A stretch of 64,000 nt of DNA, from the NCBI RefSeq assembly GCF_037042905.1, contig NC_087249.1, forward strand, positions 39,453,401-39,517,400, in the 5' to 3' direction. This stretch comes from Lytechinus pictus. Lineage: Eukaryota > Echinodermata > Echinoidea > Temnopleuroida > Toxopneustidae. The number at the start of each line of letters is the position of its first letter. The first letter of the stretch is position 1. Below the pieces are notes generated by a model. The model made no database searches and was not told where the DNA came from. It saw nothing but the letters and a program-made list of their open reading frames with translations. This document shows, piece after piece, positions 34,511 through 45,619 of this stretch. The position numbers and the translations under genes were made by a program.

Positions 34511-35735
34511 AGTCTTCTTTCCAGTAGGGATGAAAGAGTCATCTCCTCTCAAGAAAGATTCGCTCGTCCTATAGCTGTTTACATGTTACATCCAAATAAA
34601 CACACAGTCATACATGTATTCATCCAGAGATGCCACTGGTGCCCCCACTCACACTCACCAAAATGCGCACAGTCCGATCATAGCTAATACGTTATTCTCA
34701 ATGGAATACCATCGATCGGTTTGAAGATAGTTTCAGTGGTGTGACTGGAACAAAAACATTATAACTATGAGACTATGCGGTTATATAAGTGAAGCCCACG
34801 GCTGTGGATGGTATATATTGATAATGCCTGACACCTATAATCTTGCTGGTACCGTACAGATACAGATGAATATATAAGTCGAGTCAAAATAAATGGAGGT
34901 ATGCTTGCGCTACACAAAACGATAAGCGGTATGGTATAAGTGATAAGTCAAACGGTAAAATATATAGCCTTCATTGATGGATACCCCCCAAAAAGAAAGA
35001 AATGCAGGAGGGGGGGGGGTATATGACAGAGTGGCATGAGAGAAAGAATAAACAAAAATAACGTACACATCATCACTCCTCACTTTAGTACCATCATTCA
35101 CTTACATTCAATTCAATTCAATTCAAATTTATTTTTCATTCTTCAACATAATATAAATATGTACAAGATAAATTGATTCAATTTAAACAAAAGCATGGAC
35201 AAGATTCAACATTCAATAAGTAATTCAAATATAGATTAACGTGTATGTCAATTTTAAATCAATATAATCAATATAATTAAATGTAATTAAAATCAATATA
35301 AGTATATATCATGAGAAGAATGGAGGGGTCCACTAAAAAGCAAAACAAATACATTACTGTATGTGAACAAACATTTACAATATTCATTTTTAAATTATGT
35401 TCTGGAAAAGTATGTTCTGGAAAATTATGTTCTATGGAGCGTTTTATCTGCCTCGCTAGCTGAACTTCTTAAAATGTAGTGGGAAAGGTGAATAGAGGAC
35501 TTTTGCAGCACCGGTCGTACAGGGAACTAAATCGCTATAAGGTGGCAAGGAAGTGTTATTCAGGCATATTGATTACATGAAGTGAACCTTCTAACGTTTA
35601 TGTCACATTATCAACATAGTATATGCTTCCTCTGCAAAAAGGAAATGACGTCTAACCCATAGAACTTAACCTTTCTCGGAGTTCCGTATACAGAGGTTAT
35701 TGTGTTGCTTAGGATAGCCAAGACTTCATCTTCAT

Positions 35736-35850
35736 GGAACAGTCACACCGACGAAACCGTCTCCAAACCGAACGATGATATGCTATTCGGAATAACGTGA
35801 TAGCTTTGATCGATCTGGAATCGGTTTCGTTGACGTGGCTGTTCCATGAA
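35736..35850. repeat. ~113-bp imperfect palindrome (CCAAACCGAC family)
   Basis: GAACAGTCACACCGACGAAA at the left is inverted as TTTCGTTGACGTGGCTGTTC at the right. The core has TCCAAACCGA..TCGGTTT spacing and AATAACGTGATAGCTTTGAT. Single copy here, 940 bp upstream of the KCTD start codon. Confidence 0.6.
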
Positions 35851-36299
35851 ATCTTGGCAATCCTAAACATTTCATGTTTTGCTTACAGCGGTTATTCACG
35901 TATTCACTCTCGAAGAGTCATTTCCTTATCAACATTTGTTAACAAAAAAATTAATATACTTCGGGTCAGTCTGCAGCTCAGACAATCACAAAAAAAATTG
36001 TAAGGAGATTTTAAAGGGATACACCAGCTTGTATCGGCCGTATAATATTCCTGTAGGTCGTTTTGTAAAGAGGGCTATAAAATGTATGATTGAGAGGGAT
36101 GAAGCTAGGTGCCACTCTCGATGGGAACCTTGTAGGTTCTATGAAAGGTGTATCTTATAAATAGAAACTGGTTTTGAGTACAATACGTGCTGGTTTCATT
36201 TTGTGTTTTCCTTCTCCACATAAATGACTAAGGTGGATAATCAGTGAGTGATGTACTAGAAAAATGCATGTTGACAAAGACGTAAACTCACATACAGAA

Positions 36300-36484
36300 A
36301 TGGAGGGAGGAGAAAAGAGATAGAGGGGCAGATCGAGAGCAAGAAAAGAAAAGAAACGATGTAGACTAGAGAAATGTAAAGAGAGAAGGGGTAGACATTT
36401 TAGAGAGAGGGAAAAAAGGCAGAGAAAAAAAAGGAAGAGCGAGATAGAAAGAGAGAGAGAGAGGGGAAGAGATAGAGAGAGAAT
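36300..36484. repeat. Purine (GA-rich) tract upstream of the KCTD gene
   Basis: About 185 bases of GAGAGA/AAAGAGAG sequence ending 300 bases before the KCTD ATG. Possibly promoter-proximal; no specific site is claimed. Confidence 0.8.
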
Positions 36485-36788
36485 GGCAGAAAGTGGTTAA
36501 ATGCAAACACACCACTCCGCATTTTCCGCGAAGGTATTTCTGCATGTCGGACCGCCACAGCATACACGCATTCTACATCACACGACACGCCACCAGCAAA
36601 GCCATTATAACCACGAATAAACCGGAAAGTTGGGCATTTCTCAAGTTGTGCTCAGATCGATCAGTCGCGCAGTACACCACTACTCTCACCGACTCGACAA
36701 AACGTTCAACTTGTGTTCCTTATCAATGCACATATAGGGAACAGTCCATCGGTGTGTTCTGGTGAAAAATCTGTACTAATCCGCAATC
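36485..36788 (+). promoter_or_regulatory. Putative promoter and 5' leader of the KCTD gene
   Basis: GC content rises relative to the flanks. The segment is non-repetitive and runs straight into the start codon without a splice acceptor I would trust. CACATATAGGGA at about 36729 is the only TATA-like word, 60 bases before the ATG. The transcription start is not determinable. Confidence 0.3.
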
Positions 36789-37538
36789 ATGTCATCCGAT
36801 ATAGAACCTTTCCCGGCGGTTGTTGAGCTAAATGTTGGAGGCCAAGCGTACACCACGGCTTTGGGAACCTTAACAAAAGACAGGGATTCCTTGCTAGCCG
36901 AGATATTTACCGGCAGATGTGAGTCGGGTCTGGTGAGCAGAGACTCGAGAGGTAGATACTTCATTGATAGGGATGGCCAGTTGTTCAGGTACATTCTGGA
37001 TTACCTACGGACTAATAAGCTACTGTTACCAGAAGGTTTTACCGAGTCATCTCGCCTGTATGAAGAAGCAAGGTTCTATCGTCTAGCCGGGCTCATGAGC
37101 CTCCTTGGATCATCGCCTACTCCACACACGAACGCGGCGTCGAATTCAATATCAAGCAATGGTACCTCAGGCAAGGCCGCTGGGTTCCTGACCATCGGCT
37201 ACCGAGGGACCTTTGCCTTCGGTCGCGACGGCCTTGCCGATGTAAAATTCAGGAAAGTGTCTCGGATCCTGGTTAGCGGGAAGGTATCGTTGGCAAGGGA
37301 GGTCTTTGGGGACACTCTGAATGAAAGCCGTGATCCTGATCGCGGTCAAAGCAGCCGTTACAGTGCCAGGTTCTACCTAAAACACATTTACTTAGAGCAA
37401 GCCTTTGACATGCTAGCAACCTCTGGTTTCAAATTTATCAGCTGCTGTGCATCTGGGACAAGCTCGCAGGTCGGTCCAATGGAGACCGAGGAAAGTAAAT
37501 GGCATCATTACAATGAATTTGTGTTCCAACGACCATAA
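36789..37538 (+). CDS. KCTD8/12/16-like BTB protein (GABA-B receptor auxiliary subunit family)
   Basis: A single open exon of 249 codons. Residues about 10-108 form a T1/BTB domain: VVELNVGGQAYTT, a conserved RDGQLFRYILDYLRT, then LYEEARFYRLAGL. A Ser/Thr/Asn-rich linker (about 109-130) leads to the H1 domain (about 131-249) with GYRGTFAFGRDGLADVKFRK, EVFGDTLNESRDPDR, RFYLKHIYLEQAFDML and a terminal YNEFVF. This architecture is specific to the KCTD8/12/16 group. In vertebrates its members form oligomers through the BTB domain and bind the GABA-B2 receptor C-terminus, tuning G-protein signalling at the plasma membrane. There is no H2 domain, as in KCTD12, and no signal peptide or membrane segment. 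The start is the first in-frame ATG, before the BTB core. Confidence 0.95.
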   Translation: MSSDIEPFPAVVELNVGGQAYTTALGTLTKDRDSLLAEIFTGRCESGLVSRDSRGRYFIDRDGQLFRYILDYLRTNKLLLPEGFTESSRLYEEARFYRLAGLMSLLGSSPTPHTNAASNSISSNGTSGKAAGFLTIGYRGTFAFGRDGLADVKFRKVSRILVSGKVSLAREVFGDTLNESRDPDRGQSSRYSARFYLKHIYLEQAFDMLATSGFKFISCCASGTSSQVGPMETEESKWHHYNEFVFQRP

Positions 37539-38852
37539 TCTTGGACATGATTGGATATTCTTCAGTCACCAAGGAACTTGATGAACATTATTTAGTGTGA
37601 TACTCTGTCGGTTCAGATTTTATCTTCAAAAGGAAGCTCTACATTTTTTTGTCGCATAATAGATTCGACGTATAGGATTTGTCAGATGGGACAGAATAAC
37701 AATTTTGATGAATTTGGAGTAATTCAAGGACAATCTGGATATGGTAATTTGTTGGTGTTAAGTATACGCGTTTAGACTGAACAATTTAGAAAGATTAAAC
37801 ATGTCTTTAGAAATACCTTTGTAACAGACACAAACTTAGTCTCGTTCTCGAAACATGACCTTTTCAGTTATCTCAAGACGTAAATGATACGGAGTGTATC
37901 ACTTCGTTCTATTATCTCTTTGTCAGCAAGTTCTTTGTGGAATATTTCACCCTTGCTGTCATGGGCATTTCCAGTGGATTTACTTCTTAAACCAGTGGAG
38001 AGTAGATGTAGTATGCCTACCCAATGATACGTACGAATCCTTGGAGTGAATTGTACAAGTAGTGTCGACAATTTTGCATTATAGCCACATTGAATTATTC
38101 TTTCTTAATTTCTATATTCGAGGAGCTTTATGATTAGATTATAATTGTTTTTATAGTTCGTAATCGTACACGCCCTACAATAGACCGTGCCTGTATCTAC
38201 GCATTTTACAACGTTCCAATTGCAATATAATTTGGCCTTTGGGATATTATTTCGGATTGTGTTACAAGTTAGCTATATCGTCAGACATATGCTTGATGTC
38301 ACGACAAGCCGCTACTGATCTGGGAAAAATATATCATTAAATTTGCATGACACGAATCGGATAGCTAGGAAAAAAATCCATCAAGGATAAATTCACACCA
38401 AACGAAAGTGAATAGTAAGAGGTTCAGCCATGATTATGCTGGTATCGAATTTTATGGAAATGGAAACCGAGAGACTTCATGCATCGGTGATCACGCTACA
38501 AGCTGGTCAATGTTGTACAACACTTTAAGCTGTGTCGCAGAACGAACTTTAAGTATGTTTTTCTTCTGTTTTATAGTTATCATGACCAATGAATTCAATG
38601 AGCGAAGTCAGCCAAAACGGATGCCTAAAATGGAAGGTAGGGTATATCATTTTTAGCCCGAATGTCCATGGTGCCGAGTTGCCGACGCGATCAAGCAAAT
38701 TGGAGACGAATTATTTGCCCCTGCAACGTGTGAAAGGGAGGATAGATCGCCACCATCTTTGTGCCCCCTCCCCGCCTGTCTATCCTAGTTCTCTGGATGA
38801 TCGCTACCGCTTGCACCCCTGTCAATATACCACTTTGTGATGATCAAATAAA
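37539..38852 (+). terminator. Putative 3' untranslated region of the KCTD gene with candidate poly(A) signals
   Basis: Unique AT-rich sequence follows the stop codon. ATTAAA occurs at 37794-37799 and 38336-38341, and the canonical AATAAA at 38847-38852. Which is used cannot be told without transcripts. Small open frames here have no supporting features. Confidence 0.3.
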
Positions 38853-40938
38853 TACATTAAATATGAATGCTTTTTCCATACTCCTTCCATCCCCGAGCCC
38901 ATTATGCTCGCCAATCATGTTGATCCACAACCCAGGAACCTATAATTACGATGCAATCCCTGTGTTTTCATTCTCGGCCAGTATGCCAACAACCCCTCGC
39001 TCCGTCGTTGCATATCATCTCTCCGGTTTTCTATGATCATATTTTCTTCTTTGATTGATGCAATTAACGGAATTGCGCTATCAATCAGATAGATGCCTCC
39101 TTGTGGTGGCACGATACAACGTTTCATGCACCAATTCACGATGTATATAATAATGCCCCTGGGAATTATCTTCGTTGTCTATGAAAAAAGAAAACTATAA
39201 GAGGAATATATAAATATAAACTGGAAATGCTCTCTGTAAACATGAAGAACCGAAGTATTTATGTGTAGACCTATTTACTGCACTAGTTTTGGTTTCTCAG
39301 CCATATGTTTTTATTTCGTAATCAATATGCCTGCTGGTGTATTGTTTAGCACGGTGGTTTATGCCACCATCTTCTACGCGGTATAGTATTTCAATTTTAA
39401 AGGGATGATACAGATTTAACAGGAAATCGGCCCTAAATTTGAATTTACAGCGTGGAAACAAACTGCTCAAACCTTTCATTGGCTTAGATAAAAGTTACTT
39501 TAGTTTAAAGGGGACTATGAGTAGTATGAAAGATTTATGAAATAGATTTTACTTTAAAAAGAACCAGAATTTCATACTTAATTGCTAGCAAACTAAAGTG
39601 TAATACTTGTAATGATACAATATAGCATCATAGCCTTTTACAGGCGGATCGTGTGTGCATATTATGTGCAAATAATTTACTCGTCACTTGTTATCTTGAC
39701 AAATACCTCTCTGTTCAATAAGTTCTTAATTACAAAATATTGTTCTAGAGTCATTAAAAAACAGTTTATATTTCCCAAGTCTGTTGTAAAAATAAAGTGC
39801 AATTCATTAGGAACTCTGCAAAGCTAAATTTAGAGTACAATTTTGATGTTGTGTGTGTTTCTCACTTGTATATAAATTCGTTTCTCCAAGCTTGGAACGA
39901 TTCTGTCTTATATACTTACCCTTAACTATTTTTTTTTCATTCGTTAACGGAGACAAAAGTTCATGTCAATATCTCGTCCACGCTTTCTCGTCCAAGCTGT
40001 TCAAATACACAAATTGTGCCTCCGACGCTCTGTCTTTTTCTTTCGATACCACTCACTTGTTTGCCCGACATTTTGGGAGTAATATGCGACATATGTTACC
40101 AAGCCCGCAACCTTCGTCGCTTGAGAAATTGAAAGGTCAATTTTATAACTGGGTAACAATGGTATCATGCTGATCAAAAAATGCGATATAGAGCCAATCT
40201 CGTGCATGGATCAAAGGAAAAATACTTTCTCACAGATATTCCGTGAGATTGATTGTCCTCTTTGCCTTTTACATTCTGCATACCGTGTTTATATTCATAT
40301 TGAATAATATGCATTCCGAAAGCCATCTTTTGTTGCGATTTTGCCTGTGTCATCAATGTATCATTTCAACATTGTCTGTGTGTGTTTACCTAACGATGCG
40401 AATATTATCATATCACGAGAAGGCATAACCCACTAATGGACAATTCTTAAAGACACTACGTGTTAGGGATCCACAAAAAAACTTCGAGTATACATGTATT
40501 CAGTCCTACTTTAGCAAAAGGAAGCAAGAGAGGAGTAATTTCCTGGAAAAGAGCAAGAATTGTGTGAGGGTGTGTGTGTGATGTTTTCATTGGTAATATA
40601 CACATACACACTTGCACTGTGGTTGACGGGACATATCTCTTAGCTCTATCAATGTTTTCCTGTATTTTGAATTAGATAAAAATAAAATAAAGCATAAACA
40701 TATCAAAACCTAATTTCGGTTGTTATGTTTCCTCGCTTCCTTTTGCCAAATAGGGCAGAAATGGTGTTTTGTAGAGTTGTAGAGTCGTTGTTGATGGTGA
40801 CGTATGCATCTCGGGCTAAACTAACAATCTCCCATGAACTGACATTTGAAAGAAGACTTGAGTGATGCTGGTTTAATATCCGCCTTTTAGAATCACCCTT
40901 GTTCCTCACATCTTAGTCATTGTCTCGTCAAAGAATCC
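38853..40938. other. Unique AT-rich intergenic DNA
   Basis: No gene, SINE or inverted-repeat element that I can support. AATAAA at 39791-39796 (+) and a short GTGTGTGTGTG run near 40568-40582 are the only notable words. Confidence 0.5.
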
Positions 40939-41465
40939 GACTCCAAACCGACTTAGTATGCCATTGGACATAATGTAATAGATTTTTTGCGTTCTGGAGT
41001 CGGTTTTGTTGATGTGACTGTAGAATTCTGCTACATGCAGTCCAATAACGTATCCGACTCCAAACCCATCAATCATATGCTTTTCGAAATAACATGACAG
41101 TTATGATCGGTCTTGAGTCGGTTTCGTTGGTGTGCCTGTAAAATTCCTCTAGTCACACTAATGTATCCGACTCCGAACCGACTGAAGATGTTCCATGCAA
41201 TATAACGTAATAGCTTTGATCGGTCTTGAGTCGGTTTCGTTGGTGTGCCTGTAAAATTCCTCTAGTCACACTAAGGTATCCGACTCCAAACCGACAGAAG
41301 ATTTGCCATTCAATATAACGTAAAAAGCTTTGATCGGTCTGGAGTCGGTTTCATCGGTATGACTGTATCATTATGGTACATGCATGCTCCCGACTCCAAA
41401 ATGGATCTTATGCTACTCGATAAAAATGTATTAACCTCGATCGATCTGGAGTCGGTTTTCGATTA
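40939..41465. repeat. Tandem cluster of five ~113-bp imperfect palindromes
   Basis: GACTCCAAACCGAC-type words start units at 40939, 41056, 41169, 41282 and 41392 (spacing 117, 113, 113, 110). Each unit continues with CATTCAATATAACGTAATAG-like sequence, GCTTTGATCGGTCT and the mirrored GGAGTCGGTTTCGTTGGTGT. Each unit can therefore fold on itself. Singles of the same family are at 35736, 48428, 52868 and 52975. Confidence 0.75.
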
Positions 41466-41756
41466 CATTCAGTTCAAGTTCAGAACACTCGATGTTCTTT
41501 ATTAATTTTCATTAAATCAATATCGAGTTTTGATAGACACGAATGGAAGACTTGTAATAGTTTCTACTAAAGAGCAACTGTTAACCAGTTTTACATTGAG
41601 ACTACGTGAAAATTGCATGGCCCATGCAAGCGACTATCAATAATTATATGAATGGAGTAGACTGCAAACTGTTATTTTGGACTTTGAAACCGGGATGAGA
41701 TTCTCCTATTCTAATTTTTGGTTCATGTTTGAAAGAATTCAATACGTGTCTCTTTT

Positions 41757-42122
41757 CAGTAATAATAATAATAATAATATAGGGTATTTATATTGCGCAC
41801 ATATCCACCTTGTTAGTGGATATGTTAAACACAATAACACTAGTGTTAAACACAATAACACTTCTCTCTTATAATATAATGCAACATTTATACAGCGTTT
41901 AATACAATGTTTATAAACGCTTCATACTATTACTCCGGGTTTAGAACGGCTATCAGATGCTCGAGCATTCATTCAAGGAATTCCTTCCTTACTCATGTTA
42001 CTACACCTGGGTGGAGAGTGGCAAATGTAGATAAACGCCTTGTCAGAGTGCTAGCTGCGGTCGGATTTGAACCCGGACCTTTTGGTTCTAATTATGTAGA
42101 GACTTATCCGCTGTGCTTATAA
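41757..42122 (-). mobile_element. tRNA-headed SINE with internal duplication
   Basis: On the minus strand the head (42115-42060) has GGTCCGGGTTCAAATCCGAC. The body has CCACTCTCCACCCAGGTGTA. The tail reads GCGCAATATAAATACCCTAT then (ATT)n. Near the tail TTAAACACAATAACACTAGTG is partly duplicated (41825-41865). Confidence 0.65.
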
Positions 42123-44050
42123 AGAGTCAGTCATCTGCAAAAGCACAATATATCCATATATTAATATCATCTGCTTGATATTCATATTATGTGCCAATTG
42201 TTTCTTCTTGGTAAATTATTAAGATTGTGTGACCAACACCTCGACGAGGAAATAAGTTCAATGAAATTGTACAATGTTCATCAATGCGGTCTTTTTGTTT
42301 TGTTTTAAAGTATCCGCTTCTTATCTAAATGATATTCTCACATCCTAAATAGTTACTTTACCGGAAATTCTAAGGTCACCACTCTCATTTTCGGTTTGAA
42401 ATTAAATTGAGTAAAAGTTTGTTCGGGAATGTCATTGAAATTAGAAAATGTCTGATTTGTCATTATGGTGATAAATAACTAACAACTCCAGTAAAATTTG
42501 CAAGAATTGTTGCTTATCATCTGGTAATGTGCTTTCATGAGCAGTTAATTGAAAGTACCCAACTCAACACATGTTTTTTTTTTAATGTATTTATAATGAT
42601 AATGACTGTATCCATTAGAAATAGACATAGTCTTCAGAGTCTATACTAATGCGTTGCAAAGTACCAATGTTAAAATCCTTTGAGAAAAATTAACACCGCC
42701 TTAACATGAAATGATGTGTAAAAGGTAAAATAATAAGGTTTCTTCCGTATTTTCAGAATATATAGTGTCTCTTGATGTTTTCTCTTTAAATAATCATCGT
42801 GAGGAGCAGTAAAAGCTGGAAAATGATATCGAATATAAAGAGAAAAAAATATGACAGAAACCAGAAAGATTGATCAAGGGCATTTAAATATCGTCTATAG
42901 GAGAAAATGATTAGGGTCCCAATCACTCATGTCAATTCGAGACTAACAATTCTTCTTTAGGAAGTTAAGAAAATAATTGTACCACCATGTTGGTGGTATC
43001 CATACTCTTTTTTTTAAATGAAACTATGAGAGGAATTAACAAAAGCAAACACATGAACGAAATATATTTAAACACAAAATAGAAACGCTGTTATTTCCCG
43101 GATGATCTATTTCAATTTGATACAGCTATGATAGTTTACGACTTTGGGTCGAGTAGGTGATCAAAAAAATGGCAATCCAGGAATTGTCATCATCAAATTT
43201 AGTGTGTTACACCAAATAGCATTTGCCTTTAAATGTGGACTTTTCCTGGTAGGTTCATGTTAGTAGCTATTACCAGTAGTGTTTATATCCACGTCCATGC
43301 AGTGTTTTGATCCATCCCTCATTATCATTACTGATCTAAATATTGAGCGGAGTGTGTTTGTTTTGATGGACTCCGCCGTTCTTTCCTGCAGTATATGACA
43401 TGCGATCCCGCGTCCATCAAAATAATATACGGCCTTCAATTAGAAGAGCAGTGGTAAGAGCTAGTCTTAATTCAATTCGCGGTGGAGCAAACGTTTGTCC
43501 GAAATATTCAGTATAACATAATGAATTTAGAAGGTATATAAAACGGTTATTCGCTTAACTTATAATGCCTATAATGAAAAACAGAACCATTTTATTATTT
43601 AAATGTCACTACTTTCCTAAATATTGCTGAGAATAAAAAAGGGGAGTGATGAGGGGAGAGTGTGGGTTAGGTTGTGTGTATGTGTATTTTTTTTTTTGGG
43701 GGGGGGGAGGCGAGGGGATGAACCTAATACGGTAATTTCCAAATGATCATGAATTATACCTGTATCATATCTACATAAATATATTAATTCTTTATTGTTA
43801 TTCTACTGGTAAATATAGGTTAATTTTTTTATTCAAAGTAATATTAATTTAAAAAAATGACGAAGAATGTCAATGTGGCATAAATTATTATCAAGATTGG
43901 TAGTTTGGTTTAATAAACATGATACAGGAATGTTATCATCATCCAAATATCTTAATAAAAATGACCATTTCCATTTTATCTGAATACGAGAACATCTTTT
44001 CCATATGAAGACTAAGTTTTACCCATGACATCCACCCCGAAGAAAATGAA
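42123..44050. other. Unique AT-rich DNA without supported features
   Basis: No open frame of note, no SINE head, no inverted-repeat termini seen. Short poly-T/poly-G runs lie at 43688-43712. Confidence 0.45.
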
Positions 44051-44054
44051 CCAA

Positions 44055-44216
44055 CACTGTAAACGATGAAGAGCTAATTTAGCACTTACAGTGCTTGTAT
44101 AGTGACTGCATTACGAGTGCTGATTTTTTTAGTTCAAATTTAAACTAGAAAATCAGCACTAGTGCAGTCACTATACAAGCACTTTAAGTGTTAAATTAGA
44201 ACTATATTTTTACACT
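44055..44216. mobile_element. Long near-perfect hairpin (small MITE)
   Basis: Left arm 44067-44130 (AGCTAATTTAGCACTTACAG, TGCTTGTATAGTGACTGCAT, GAGTGCTGATTTTTTAGTT). Right arm 44143-44202 (AACTAGAAAATCAGCACTAG, TGCAGTCACTATACAAGCAC, TTAAGTGTTAAATTAGAACT). The ~60-bp stem has few mismatches and a loop of about 12 bases. Outer words CACTGTAAA and TTTTACACTG suggest the end motif seen also at 63855. Confidence 0.7.
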
Positions 44217-44689
44217 GAAGGTATTTCAAGCACCTTCTTTCATTTTAATTGTGTCTTAAGGTAACGTAATTTCCCATGTATGTACACGATGCAAAATAGG
44301 ATAAGGAAATAACGGAGTCGAATTTCACTGTATAATCCTCACGACAAGGTCCTCATACGTTATCCATCAGACTTGTGATACGAGTGCTTCGAGGAAGCGG
44401 CTTGGAGGCAGACTAGTCGTGGCGGATTCGTTGTTCATGAATTATCGACTGATTTTCGCTCCTGCGTTCTTTTCCCGCCCAAATGGTGTGGAGGGATTTT
44501 CTGCATCGTCTGCGCCAGAGCGCCATAAAATATACAACACAAACTTACGTGAGGTGGCTACTTCAATTAGACACGGGGCTTGTTATAACAGATTCCTACT
44601 CCGTGATTCCAAAACACTTTATGAACATGGGTAGATCTAGTGTATACAAATTGGATTCTTTAGGATAAGTGGGATTAAGGACCACGTTT

Positions 44690-44915
44690 TCATAAATATT
44701 CATGCTTTGGTAATAGTTACACACAATAAAGATGCTGTTTAACATTTTATACAGCGCTGTGTACTGTATGAATATCAAAATTTATTTAGAATTAAGTATA
44801 GGAAAAATAAATTTTGTTGTTTAATATTTTATACACTTGTTTAAACTGTATAAACAGCCACTGTAAGGTTCATTTAGTAAACAGCGTTGCATATTTTTTT
44901 TAACAGCGTTTTTAT
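44690..44915. repeat. Diverged hairpin-rich segment with AACAGCG/TATACAG words
   Basis: GATGCTGTTTAACATTTTATACAGCG, repeated TTTAATATTTTATACA, and ACTGTATAAACAGCCACTGT with AACAGCGTT words suggest a decayed copy related to the neighbouring hairpin element. Boundaries uncertain. Confidence 0.3.
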
Positions 44916-45399
44916 TGTGCACATTTGAAGAATGTGAGAATGCTCGATTAATCAATCGAAAAGTTGTTTTTTTTTATATTGTCTTGCTCTTTTGATTGTG
45001 ATTATTAGAGCATTGAATGTTTACCTAATACTCAATAGCAAGAGGAAACTAATAAACCAGTGCTTAGTCTTCTTAGCTTTCTAGTTATTCCGTCTGAGCT
45101 AAACACGAATATGCCTAAATACCACAAAAATCATGGTTAATCATTATCTAAAACAAAACTTATTTGAGCGAACCATTTTTTCTCGTGGTATCCATGAAAT
45201 TGTATGATGATAATTTCAATTTAAAGAAAGATGTACATGTATCGGATCTACAATTACTGTTCCCCCTTATCTACTTCAGATTCAAACATAAACTTATTTC
45301 TTCTTTGTTTCCAAGACCTTAATATTGATCTTACTTGTTTCCCGGACCCCGTTTTACAAAGAGTTGTGATTGATCAAACCGATCTCAACTATGGTTGAG

Positions 45400-45556
45400 C
45401 GCCTATATAGGCAGACCAGCTAAAACCGGGGTAATAATAATAACAGGGCCCGCTGGGAGAACAGTTTTTAGAACTGAAGTGGCTTCCCTGGGTAAATATA
45501 CCTATATTATTATTATTATTGTTATTATTATAATTATTATTATTATCATTATGGCA
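45400..45556 (+). mobile_element. SINE 3' fragment with (ATT)n tail
   Basis: AGCTAAAACCGGGGTAATAA, then GGTAAATATACCTATATTAT running into (ATT)n to 45550, is the 3' part of the ATT-tailed SINE family. The tRNA head is missing. Just upstream (45355-45397), TTACAAAGAGTTGTGATTGA is a fragment of the MITE found whole at 50489-50766. Confidence 0.55.
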
Positions 45557-45619
45557 AGCCAGCATACCCAATATCTACTCTTTATAAAATTCCAAGTGAA
45601 TAATAGGATCTCTTTTGTG

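Noticed and set aside
34640..34700. Minus-strand ATG followed by a good GTGAGTG donor
   Set aside because: Only eight codons with no signal-peptide character, beside a fragment of the ~113-bp palindrome family.
44331..44640. GC-raised patch with 71- and 61-codon plus frames and a GTAAGT on the minus strand
   Set aside because: All three minus frames before the donor contain stops, and the plus frames lack splice sites. At most an untranslated exon, which I cannot support.
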